DNA of 7,757 bases from Geobacter sp. UBA6802 (GCA_002452325.1 DKFG01000199.1:1-7757); one strand, 5' to 3'. Shown: positions 1-6,519, counted from the stretch's first letter. The notes: generated by a model from the letters alone, not told the origin. Program-made: numbers and translations.

Positions 1-1
1 G

Positions 2-628
2 TTTCTGGATGAGATCGGTGATGTCAGTGCTGCCGTACAGGCGAAACTGCTGCGGGTGATCCAGGAAAAAGAGTTTATTCCGATCGGCTCCACCAAGCCC
101 AGAACCGTGGATCTGCGTTTTGTTGCCGCCACCAACCGCGATCTGCAGCAGGATGCAGCAGCCGGACGGTTCAGGGAAGACCTCTACTACCGCCTGAACG
201 TGATCTCACTGACCCTGCCGCCGCTCAGGGAACGGCCTGAGGATATCGAGCCACTGGCCCTGCATTTTGTCAAGCGCTACGCTGCCCGGATGAACAAGGA
301 GCTTCACGGCATCGCTCCCGAGGCCCTGCGCTGTTTGTCCAGGTACCATTGGCCCGGCAACGTGCGGGAGCTGGAAAATGTGATCGAGCGGGCCGTGATC
401 CTGGCCAACGGTCCATTGTTGACTGAAAATCTGCTGCCGGTCAGCAGTCGGCCAGAGCAGGCACGGAGTGCGGAACCACTGCCGATGATCTCGCTGGATG
501 AGCTTGAGCGCCGCCATATCCTTGCCGTCTATCGCCAGACCGGTTTCCACAAGAGCAAGACTGCCGAAGTCCTGGGGGTCTCCCGTAAGACGCTGGATCG
601 TAAACTGGCTGAGTACTCGTCGGAATAA
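2..628 (+). CDS. Sigma-54-dependent transcriptional activator (NtrC-family response regulator), 3' part
   Basis: An enhancer-binding ATPase that remodels sigma-54 RNA polymerase. The reading frame is open to the left edge and begins inside the AAA+ domain at the Walker B segment (FLDEIGD), so the GTG at 56 is not the true start. Visible in order are Walker B, the sensor I region (FVAATNRDL), the arginine-finger region (FREDLYYRLNV), the sensor II motif (WPGNVRELENVIERAV) and a C-terminal Fis-type helix-turn-helix (SKTAEVLGVSRKTLDRKL, roughly bases 553-610). The receiver domain, Walker A and GAFTGA loop would lie upstream, so the response-regulator assignment is inferred from the adjoining histidine kinase. 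The stop codon (626-628) directly touches the kinase start, which indicates an operon and translational coupling. The family is secure; the target genes are unknown. Confidence 0.95.
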   Translation, partial: FLDEIGDVSAAVQAKLLRVIQEKEFIPIGSTKPRTVDLRFVAATNRDLQQDAAAGRFREDLYYRLNVISLTLPPLRERPEDIEPLALHFVKRYAARMNKELHGIAPEALRCLSRYHWPGNVRELENVIERAVILANGPLLTENLLPVSSRPEQARSAEPLPMISLDELERRHILAVYRQTGFHKSKTAEVLGVSRKTLDRKLAEYSSE

Positions 629-2482
629 GTGCTGATTATGCCTGCTCCTGATCCTGAAATACGCCGTCGGCTTTTACTGACCACACTGCTGCCACTACTG
701 GCCGCACTTGTGGTCTGCTGGGCGCTGGGCAACCACCTGATTACCGCCAGAATCGCCGGGCAGGCCCAAGAAGAGGTGCGCAGCGATCTGGGAACAGCCA
801 GGGAGATACTGCAAGGCGAGTTGTATCGCTTGTCCGAAGGGGTGCAGCTGATCGGCCGCAGTCCTGAGTTGTCGAACAGCCTGCAGAGAAGCACGTTGGA
901 TGAGTTGCCGCGCCTGCTGTCTTTGCTGTCCGGCAGTCGCAGCTTCAGTTTTCTGACTGTAGTGGACCGGTATGGCCAGGTGCGCTATCGGGCTGCACAC
1001 CCGGAGCGGTCAGGTGACACCCTGCGTCATCTCAGGCCGGTTGCAGAGGCCCTGGCCGGAAGAAACAGCCAGAGTATGCTGGTGCTTTCGCCGTTACAGG
1101 CAGCCCAGGAGAATCCTCTGTTGCCGGAACAGATGCTGGTACCGCTGGTGCCGTCTCAGCATGCAGAACCTACCAGCAGGTCAGCTGAACAAAGGGGACT
1201 TTTTCTGATTGCCGCTGCGCCGATCAGGGCCGCAGACGGTGAGCTGCACGGTGCGCTGGTGGCAGGACTGCTGCTGAATAACAATGAACAGCTGGCCGAT
1301 CGAATCACCCAGGTGATAGCGCCGCTCCAGCAAGGCCGTGCGCCCCATGAAAACGCGACGATTTTTCTGGGTGATGTCAGGGTTGCCACTTCTGTGGTGG
1401 ACGAACATAACCAACGGGCTACCGGCACGCGGCTGTCTGCAGAGGTGGCCAAGAAGCTGCTGCAGCAGGGAGAACGCTGGGTAGCACCGGCGTTTGTGCT
1501 GCATGAACGCTACTTTGCCGCGTATGAGCCATTACGCGACCCAGATGGTGAGGTTGTCGGTGCACTGTATGTGGGGCTGCCGGAACGGCCCTACACTGAG
1601 CTGCGGCGTAACCTGAATCTGACATTTGCCCTCCTGCTACTGGGCCTGACGCTGTTGGCAGTTACCCTTACCACCCGCTTGAAAGCCAGACTTGCTGCTC
1701 GTGAGTATGAGATCAAGGCCCTCAACCGTACGCTGGAGGGAAAGGTACAGCAGCGTACTGCCGAGCTTGAAGAAAAGAATCGTCAGCTGCGTGAAACCGA
1801 GAAGGAACTGGCGCGTACTGAACGGTTGGCCGAGCTGGGGATGCTCTCTGCCGGGGTGGCCCATGAGATCAACAATCCCCTGGCCATCATCCGAGGCAAT
1901 GCCGAACTGCTGCAGATGTCCCTGTCTGCCGATGCGGACAATCAGGAAGAGGTGGGAGAGATACTGGAGCAAACCGGGCGGATCAACCGGATTGTCGGGG
2001 GGCTGTTGACCCTGGCCCGTCAGGACCGGCGGCAGGTGAGCCGTTTCGAGGCTGCACTGCTGCTGGACGAAATTCTGGACCGGATCGGCCACCAGATGCC
2101 ACTGGACGGTTTTGTCATCGAGCGGGACTACCATCGCTCATCCTGTCTGCTGGAGGGGGACCGGGAGCAGTTGTGTCAGGTGTTCACCAACCTGATCCTG
2201 AATGCCCTGGAAGCCATGGCAGGAGAGGGAACCCTCACGGTTAGCGCGGAGTGCGATTCCGGCGGCGTCTGTGCCATTACCGTAGCCGACACCGGCCCCG
2301 GCATTGCGCCGGAACAGCGGGAGCGGCTCTTTACCCCCTTCTTCACCACCAAACAGAACGGCACCGGTCTGGGGCTGGCGGTCTCTTGGGGGATCATCCG
2401 CAACCATGGCGGCACCATAGAGGCGCACAGCGCCCCCGGCACCGGAGCACGTTTTGTGGTGACCCTGCCGCAGCCTTCTTGA
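629..2482 (+). CDS. Membrane sensor histidine kinase with Cache-type periplasmic domain
   Basis: A sensor kinase that should autophosphorylate and pass phosphate to the sigma-54 regulator just upstream. Of 617 residues, 15-33 form the first membrane helix. About 35-325 form a periplasmic sensor whose second half (NATIFLGDVRVATSV, then YFAAYEPLRDPDGEVVGALYVG) resembles Cache_3/Cache_2 ligand-binding domains. Residues about 331-350 form the second membrane helix, followed by a coiled coil (about 357-400). The H-box has His412 in AGVAHEINNPLA. The ATPase domain shows the N-box (Asn525), G1 (Asp554 in DTGPGIAP), the F-box (LFTPFFTTK) and G2 (GTGLGL, 578-583), so the kinase looks intact. GTG at 629 directly follows the regulator stop. 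An ATG at 638 is an alternative start, and neither has a clear Shine-Dalgarno sequence, which fits coupled translation. Cache domains often bind small organic acids or amino acids, but the ligand here is unknown. Confidence 0.95.
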   Translation: MLIMPAPDPEIRRRLLLTTLLPLLAALVVCWALGNHLITARIAGQAQEEVRSDLGTAREILQGELYRLSEGVQLIGRSPELSNSLQRSTLDELPRLLSLLSGSRSFSFLTVVDRYGQVRYRAAHPERSGDTLRHLRPVAEALAGRNSQSMLVLSPLQAAQENPLLPEQMLVPLVPSQHAEPTSRSAEQRGLFLIAAAPIRAADGELHGALVAGLLLNNNEQLADRITQVIAPLQQGRAPHENATIFLGDVRVATSVVDEHNQRATGTRLSAEVAKKLLQQGERWVAPAFVLHERYFAAYEPLRDPDGEVVGALYVGLPERPYTELRRNLNLTFALLLLGLTLLAVTLTTRLKARLAAREYEIKALNRTLEGKVQQRTAELEEKNRQLRETEKELARTERLAELGMLSAGVAHEINNPLAIIRGNAELLQMSLSADADNQEEVGEILEQTGRINRIVGGLLTLARQDRRQVSRFEAALLLDEILDRIGHQMPLDGFVIERDYHRSSCLLEGDREQLCQVFTNLILNALEAMAGEGTLTVSAECDSGGVCAITVADTGPGIAPEQRERLFTPFFTTKQNGTGLGLAVSWGIIRNHGGTIEAHSAPGTGARFVVTLPQPS

Positions 2483-2515
2483 ACGCCGGACGCTAACCTG
2501 CTCTAACAGCCTGTG

Positions 2516-2536
2516 TTTTATGGATGAATCATAAAA
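2516..2536. repeat. AT-rich inverted repeat between kinase and tetR
   Basis: A perfect 7-bp inverted repeat, TTTTATG / CATAAAA, separated by 7 bases (gatgaat). It lies 34 bases after the kinase stop and 64 bases before the tetR start. It is AT-rich within GC-rich DNA and could be a protein-binding site or part of the tetR promoter region. It is too weak and lacks a GC stem, so it is not a convincing terminator. Confidence 0.35.
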
Positions 2537-2583
2537 AAGCTTGCGGTGAAGCCGGGGCGATGCTACTGGTGTGTTAATTGTAG

Positions 2584-2596
2584 TTAACGGTGTTAA
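2584..2596. promoter_or_regulatory. Palindromic operator candidate before tetR (TTAAC-N3-GTTAA)
   Basis: A perfect palindrome TTAAC-ggt-GTTAA ending three bases before the tetR ATG, with an extra GTTAA half-site at 2573-2577, about one helical turn upstream. The same arms and the same 3-base spacer length recur before the hopene cyclase at 3229-3241. Two copies flanking a TetR-type regulator and its neighbour are the usual signature of an autoregulated TetR operator. The binding protein is inferred, not shown. Confidence 0.65.
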
Positions 2597-2599
2597 GTC

Positions 2600-3211
2600 A
2601 TGGGATTCAAAGAACGACAACAAAGACATAAAGAAGAGTTCAAGGCGGAGATCCTGGAAACGGCGGTGGCACTTTTCGCAGAGGAGGGGTACGCCAAGTT
2701 TTCCATGCGCAAGCTGGCCGCCCGGATCAAGCATTCGCCGACCACCATCTATCTTTATTTTCGGGATAAAGACGATCTGCTGCTGCAGATCTGCGAAAAC
2801 CTGTACGCCTCGCTGCTCCACGAGATGCAGGAACTGCGCGCCCTGCCCCTTCCGCCGGAGCAGATGCTGAAGGCAACGTGCTTAAGCTATATCCGCTACA
2901 ACCTCGCCAATCCGGAGCAGTACAAGGTGGTCTTCTTTTCCAATCCCACTCTGTACGGCCGACCAGAGGATTATTTCACACGCGACACCATGTCGAACCG
3001 CTGCTGGCAAAACATGTGCGAAAATATCGACGCCTGCCTGACGAGCGGCTTCTTTCGCCCGCTGGACCGCGACATACTGGCGATTGTGCTCTGGAGCGCC
3101 ATGCACGGCCTGGTCTCCAGTCTGATTTTTACCAAGGATTTTCCCATGCCTGATCCAGAGGCCATGGCGGAAATGCTGCTTGACGGCCTGCTGAAAGGCT
3201 ACCGGGCGTAA
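2600..3211 (+). CDS. TetR-family transcriptional regulator
   Basis: A dimeric DNA-binding regulator of 203 residues, normal for the family. The N-terminal TetR helix-turn-helix is complete: ILETAVALFAEEGY (about 18-31), then SMRKLAARIKHSPTTIYLYF (35-54) and KDDLL. The C-terminal ligand-binding region contains LWSAMHGLV around Trp165, His169 and Gly170, typical of the WHG-type TetR C-terminal domain. An in-frame TAA at 2594-2596 excludes an earlier start, and the domain is complete from the ATG at 2600. There is no good Shine-Dalgarno sequence; the space is occupied by the candidate operator. The hopene cyclase follows 59 bases downstream on the same strand and carries the same palindrome, so autoregulation and control of the cyclase are likely. 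The inducer is unknown; a membrane-active or lipid-like ligand would fit the target but is a guess. Confidence 0.93.
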   Translation: MGFKERQQRHKEEFKAEILETAVALFAEEGYAKFSMRKLAARIKHSPTTIYLYFRDKDDLLLQICENLYASLLHEMQELRALPLPPEQMLKATCLSYIRYNLANPEQYKVVFFSNPTLYGRPEDYFTRDTMSNRCWQNMCENIDACLTSGFFRPLDRDILAIVLWSAMHGLVSSLIFTKDFPMPDPEAMAEMLLDGLLKGYRA

Positions 3212-3228
3212 TTTTTTTGCTTATTCGA

Positions 3229-3241
3229 TTAACAGCGTTAA
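3229..3241. promoter_or_regulatory. Palindromic operator candidate before hopene cyclase (TTAAC-N3-GTTAA)
   Basis: TTAAC-agc-GTTAA, matching the palindrome at the tetR start in both arms and in spacer length. The 10-mer cagcgttaag at 3233-3242 recurs at 3252-3261, 19 bases on, as a second, degenerate site overlapping the Shine-Dalgarno sequence. A weak promoter may surround it: TTGCTT at 3217-3222 and TAATAT at 3243-3248, with a 20-base spacer that is longer than ideal. A repressor bound here would cover the promoter and ribosome binding site of the cyclase. Confidence 0.62.
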
Positions 3242-3270
3242 GTAATATTGTCAGCGTTAAGAGGTGCTTG

Positions 3271-5412
3271 GTGGAAAAAACAAACCGGAAGATATTCAGT
3301 GTGATAGCAGGAGGCAAGCAGCTCTCCGCACAGAACAGGAAAAGCGAGTTCCAGGAGACGACCGGACTGGACGGGGTGGCAACGGAGGCGGCCGCTTTTC
3401 TCGCGGCGCAGCAGCAGGAAGACGGACACTGGGTGTTTGATCTTGAGGCGGATGTCACCATTCCGTCGGAATATGTGATGTTGCAGCGGTTCATCGGCCG
3501 GGAGATAGCCCCGGAGCTGGCGGAGCGGCTGACAGCCTATCTCCTTGAGCGGCAGATGCCGGACGGCAGTTGGCCGCTGTACGCCGTTGACGGCAACGCC
3601 AACATCAGCGCCAGCGTCAAGGCTTACTTCGCCCTGAAACTGCTGGGACACGACAAAAACGCCCCGTACATGGTCAAAGCTCGCCAAACCATTCTGGCCC
3701 TGGGCGGAGCGGAAACCAGCAACGTCTTTACCCGCATCACTCTGGCGCTCTTCGGTCAGGTGCCGTGGCACACCCCCCCGGCCATGCCGATCGAGATCAT
3801 GCTGCTGCCGCGCTGGTTCTTCTTTCACTTGAACAAGGTGGCCTACTGGTCCCGCACGGTCATCGTGCCGCTGCTCATGCTGTACGCCACCAAACCGGTC
3901 TGCCGCCTGAAGCATGACGAAGGGATAGCGGAGCTGTTCCGGACGCCGCCGGACATGCTGGTACACCTGGACTGTTTTAAACCGCAGAACTGGCGGAAAA
4001 ACGCCTTCATCCTGCTGGACCGGGTGCTGAAGCGCACCATGCATCTGATACCCCGCCGCATCAACCGGCACGCCCTGGCCGAAGCGGAGCGCTGGACCAG
4101 GGCGCGGATGCAGGGGGACGGCGGCATCGGCGCCATTTACCCGGCCATGGCCAATGCGGTCATGGCCCTGAAGACCCTGGGATACGGCGACGACGACCCC
4201 GATTACCGGCGCGGGCTGAAGGCCATCGACAACCTGATGACCCACCCCGGAGCGCAGACACTCGGCGTCCCGGCGGAAGGGAGTGGCGGCTACAGCTCGT
4301 TCAGCGCCTCGTCGGCCGCCCCGGACCTCTATCCAACAGCCTGGAGCGATACAGCGCGCAGCAGATCGCACAGCTTCTGTCAGCCCTGCAATTCACCGGT
4401 CTGGGACACCTGCATGAGCCTGACCGCCCTGTGTGAGGCGGGTTACAACGGCCGACAGATAGAGCAGGCCATGGCATGGCTTTTCTCGCAACAGGTCACC
4501 GTGCCGGGAGACTGGTCCGACCGCAGTCCCAAATTGGCTCCAGGCGGCTGGGCCTTTCAGTACGAAAACGCCCGCTACCCGGACGTGGACGATACGGCCA
4601 AGGTGCTGATGAGTCTGTTCCGCGCCGGAGCACTGGAGCGGCCGGAATATCGGGAGCAGATTGACCGGGCGGTAAACTGGGTGCTGGGCATGCAGAGCTC
4701 CGACGGCGGCTGGGGCGCTTTCGACATCGATAACAACCGCCACTACCTGAACGACATCCCCTTTGCGGACCATGGCGCCCTGCTGGACCCCAGCACGGCC
4801 GACCTTACCGGCAGGTGTATCGAACTGCTCGGCATGTTAGGGCACGGCCCGGACTACCCGCCCGTTGCCAAGGCGATCGCCTTCATCAAAAAGGAACAGG
4901 AGCCGTTCGGCGGCTGGTTCGGGCGCTGGGGGGTCAACTACATTTACGGTACCTGGTCGGTGCTGTCCGGGCTGCACCAGGCCGGTGAGGAGATGAGCAG
5001 CCCCTACGTGCGAAACGCGGTGCAGTGGCTCATATCATGCCAGAACAGTGACGGCGGCTGGGGAGAGACCTGCGCGAGCTACGACGATCCATCCCTGGCA
5101 GGCAGTGGCGCCAGTACGGCCTCCCAGACCGCCTGGGCGCTGCTGGCACTGATGGCGGCTGGTGAGGCCAATCACGCCGCAGCCGCAGCCGGGGTCAGCT
5201 ATCTGACGGAACGCTATGACAACGGCTGGGAAGAACCGCAGTTCACCGGCACCGGTTTCCCCCGCGTATTCTATCTGCGCTACCACGGTTATCGCCTGTT
5301 CTTTCCGGTCTGGGCACTGGCCGTCTACCAACGGTATCGGCACGGGGTGAGCACAGTGCAGGAACAGGTGAAAAGAGCCGTAAGCAGCTGGCGCTGTGGG
5401 CGGACTGTCTAG
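3271..5412 (+). CDS. shc: Squalene-hopene cyclase
   Basis: A membrane-associated triterpene cyclase that folds squalene into hopene/hopanol, the committed step of hopanoid synthesis. It has 713 residues from the GTG at 3271, chosen because AAGAGG lies six bases upstream; a TTG at 3217 has no ribosome site and would swallow the operator. The catalytic DVDDTA motif is at 438-443, with Asp440 matching the proton-donating Asp of the Alicyclobacillus enzyme. QW-type repeats include DGHW (51-54), Q95-W101 (QMPDGSW), Q475 (QSSDGGWG), Q543 (QEPFGGWFGRWGVNYIYGTW) and Q591 (QNSDGGWGE). SPVWDT (375-380) and the C-terminal TGTGFP with YLRYHGYRLFFPVWAL are also present. All key parts look intact. An unusual Ser/Ala/Gly-rich stretch, roughly 326-368, precedes FCQPCNSPVWDT. 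The gene is probably controlled by the adjacent TetR protein. The stop overlaps that of the convergent nitroreductase gene. Confidence 0.96.
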   Translation: MEKTNRKIFSVIAGGKQLSAQNRKSEFQETTGLDGVATEAAAFLAAQQQEDGHWVFDLEADVTIPSEYVMLQRFIGREIAPELAERLTAYLLERQMPDGSWPLYAVDGNANISASVKAYFALKLLGHDKNAPYMVKARQTILALGGAETSNVFTRITLALFGQVPWHTPPAMPIEIMLLPRWFFFHLNKVAYWSRTVIVPLLMLYATKPVCRLKHDEGIAELFRTPPDMLVHLDCFKPQNWRKNAFILLDRVLKRTMHLIPRRINRHALAEAERWTRARMQGDGGIGAIYPAMANAVMALKTLGYGDDDPDYRRGLKAIDNLMTHPGAQTLGVPAEGSGGYSSFSASSAAPDLYPTAWSDTARSRSHSFCQPCNSPVWDTCMSLTALCEAGYNGRQIEQAMAWLFSQQVTVPGDWSDRSPKLAPGGWAFQYENARYPDVDDTAKVLMSLFRAGALERPEYREQIDRAVNWVLGMQSSDGGWGAFDIDNNRHYLNDIPFADHGALLDPSTADLTGRCIELLGMLGHGPDYPPVAKAIAFIKKEQEPFGGWFGRWGVNYIYGTWSVLSGLHQAGEEMSSPYVRNAVQWLISCQNSDGGWGETCASYDDPSLAGSGASTASQTAWALLALMAAGEANHAAAAAGVSYLTERYDNGWEEPQFTGTGFPRVFYLRYHGYRLFFPVWALAVYQRYRHGVSTVQEQVKRAVSSWRCGRTV

Positions 5413-6233
5413 GGTATCCGGTGCACCAGGGCTGGCGGATGCTGCACGGTGCGCTGATAGCTGACCGCCGCCGGGCCGAAGGCCATGCAGTAGCCGACGG
5501 CATGGTCGTCCGGAATCCCCAGCCACTGGCGGGCCGCCGGTACCAGCTGGGTGATGGCCAGGGTGGCCAGGCCGTCCCAGACCGTGCCGACACCGTTGAC
5601 ACGGGCGTACAGCTCGAAGTACGACAGGGCGATCAGGCAGTCCTGTGTCGGAGTCACCACCGTCTGGGGGGCCGAGGCCACCAGGAAATGGGGCGCACCC
5701 CGGAAAAGGATATCCTGCCCCATTTCCTCCCAGACTCGCACGAAATCGGCATAGCGCTCAAAGCCGGACGGCAGGGCATTCTGCCGCACCAGCTCCCCCA
5801 GCTCTCCCAGCAGTTTTACCCGAAAATCAGCCATTTTCCGGCGATCATCCACCACCGTGAAACGTACCTGCCGTGAGTTGACGCCGGTGGGGGCGTGCCA
5901 GGCCACCTCCAGCAACTGCTGCAGCAGCTCCGGCGCGAGGTTTTCGTCCCGGTAGCGCCGCACCGAGCGGCGTCCCTTGATCAGGGTTGCCAGCGCTTCG
6001 GGGCTGGGGAGGTTTCCCGCCAGCCCGGTACAGTTTTCAGGCCTGACCCCCAGGATGGAGATGGCAGCCGTCGGACAGATCGCCAGACAGTGCTGGCACT
6101 TGTAGCAGGCGGCCTCTTTTTCCGGAGCAATGGCCGGCAGTCCGGAATCCAGGGAGATGATCCGGGGAGGACAGTCGGCGGCGCAGGCGCCGCAGCGGGT
6201 ACAGGTTCGGCTGTCAACAGTGAAGTTCAGCAT
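5409..6233 (-). CDS. Ferredoxin-nitroreductase fusion protein
   Basis: A flavin oxidoreductase of 274 residues in which a bacterial-type two-[4Fe-4S] ferredoxin module is fused to a nitroreductase domain. The first cluster motif is Cys11, 14, 17, 21-Pro and the second is Cys43, 46, 49, 53-Pro. The nitroreductase part starts near residue 80 with KGRRSVRRYRDE and continues with APTGVNSRQ, both typical of FMN binding, then YFELYARVNGVGTVWDGLA and the C-terminal LGIPDDHAVGYCMAFG. The iron-sulfur module probably feeds electrons to FMN; the substrate is unknown and need not be a nitro compound. The ATG at 6233 is supported by AAGGAG seven bases upstream. The gene converges on the hopene cyclase; its TAG overlaps the cyclase TAG in a shared CTAG. 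No functional link to hopanoid synthesis is evident. It is probably cytoplasmic: no signal peptide or membrane helix is visible. Confidence 0.93.
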   Translation of the reverse strand: MLNFTVDSRTCTRCGACAADCPPRIISLDSGLPAIAPEKEAACYKCQHCLAICPTAAISILGVRPENCTGLAGNLPSPEALATLIKGRRSVRRYRDENLAPELLQQLLEVAWHAPTGVNSRQVRFTVVDDRRKMADFRVKLLGELGELVRQNALPSGFERYADFVRVWEEMGQDILFRGAPHFLVASAPQTVVTPTQDCLIALSYFELYARVNGVGTVWDGLATLAITQLVPAARQWLGIPDDHAVGYCMAFGPAAVSYQRTVQHPPALVHRIP

Positions 6234-6295
6234 GACGCAACTCCTTTCTTTGCATTCTCAGCCGGGTACGCTTTTCATTTTCTCTGCCGTAAGAT

Positions 6296-6325
6296 CATAT
6301 ACAGGCACTGGCATGTGTAGGGCAA
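6296..6325 (-). promoter_or_regulatory. Possible sigma-70-type promoter of the nitroreductase gene
   Basis: On the minus strand TTGCCC (6325-6320) and TATATG (6301-6296) are separated by 18 bases and lie 63 bases before the nitroreductase start. Each hexamer matches four of six consensus positions. The match is modest and overlaps the sigma-54-like element on the other strand, so it is only a candidate. Confidence 0.3.
6309..6324 (+). promoter_or_regulatory. Sigma-54-like (-24/-12) promoter element
   Basis: TGGCATGTGTAGGGCA has the -24 GG and -12 GC at the required spacing and matches 9 of 12 fixed positions of TGGCACG-N4-TTGCA. Transcription would start near 6335, just before a good ribosome site (AAGGAG, 6343-6348) and an ATG at 6354, but no intact gene follows. 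It may be the leftover promoter of a deleted gene. The -12 half (GGGCA) is imperfect. Confidence 0.35.
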
Positions 6326-6352
6326 GAGCCGGCCCGAAATCGAAGGAGAAAA

Positions 6353-6430
6353 CATGGCGGTACCATCAGTGTGGACAGTGCGCCCGGCGTTGGTGCACGG
6401 TTCAGGGTGACCCTGCCGTTGGTTGGGTAG
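6353..6430 (+). pseudogene. C-terminal remnant of a histidine kinase (end of HATPase domain)
   Basis: Read from 6353, the frame gives HGGTISVDSAPGVGARF, then RVTLP and a TAG stop. This is the terminal segment found at the end of histidine kinase ATPase domains. The intact kinase at 629-2482 ends with the same layout (HGGTIEAHSAPGTGARF, VVTLP) and has exactly the same 78-base length from His to stop. The two share about 52 of 78 bases by my hand count, so this is a diverged paralogue, not a recent copy. Upstream of the His codon the frame has no kinase character (no G1, F or G2 box), so only about 25 codons remain. The match begins within a base or two of an AAGGAG-ATG start, suggesting a deletion junction there. 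In the ATG frame the reading ends after 18 codons (6354-6410), which is unlikely to be a functional gene. Confidence 0.7.
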
Positions 6431-6454
6431 CCCGTCTTTATGGTTGCATGAATA

Positions 6455-6494
6455 TGACAAGGCCTCTGCAAAAAGGTTTGCAGAGGCCTTGTCA
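6455..6494. terminator. Strong perfect hairpin downstream of the NuoG-like gene
   Basis: The arms GACAAGGCCTCTGCAAA (6456-6472) and its exact reverse complement (6477-6493) enclose the loop AAGG, with one more T-A pair outside. This 17-18 bp stem starts about 25 bases after the stop of the minus-strand NuoG-like gene, where a terminator is expected. Neither strand has a clear T-run right after the stem, so an intrinsic terminator without a U tail, or an RNA 3'-end stabiliser, are both possible. Confidence 0.6.
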
Positions 6495-6519
6495 ATGGAT
6501 CAGCGTTGCAGAGGGAATA

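Noticed and set aside
56..628. Sigma-54 activator as a complete small gene starting at GTG 56
   Set aside because: The frame is open to the left edge and encodes the Walker B motif before base 56, so the gene is a partial one cut by the window.
2567..2582. Sigma-54-like promoter before tetR (TGGTGTG-N4-TTGTA)
   Set aside because: The essential GC at -12 is GT and several other positions fail; the start would fall only a few bases before the ATG.
3185..3218. Terminator after tetR (T-run at 3212-3218)
   Set aside because: The seven Ts are not preceded by a real stem; the nearest pairing, GCCT/AGGC, is four base pairs and about ten bases away.
3217..3270. Earlier TTG start for the hopene cyclase at 3217
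   Set aside because: It has no ribosome site, and the reading would run through the palindrome and the likely promoter. GTG at 3271 has AAGAGG at ideal spacing.
3238..4371. Long open frame on the minus strand within the cyclase (377 codons)
   Set aside because: It is antisense to a clearly functional cyclase, its product looks like no known family, and it is typical of open frames opposite GC-rich genes.
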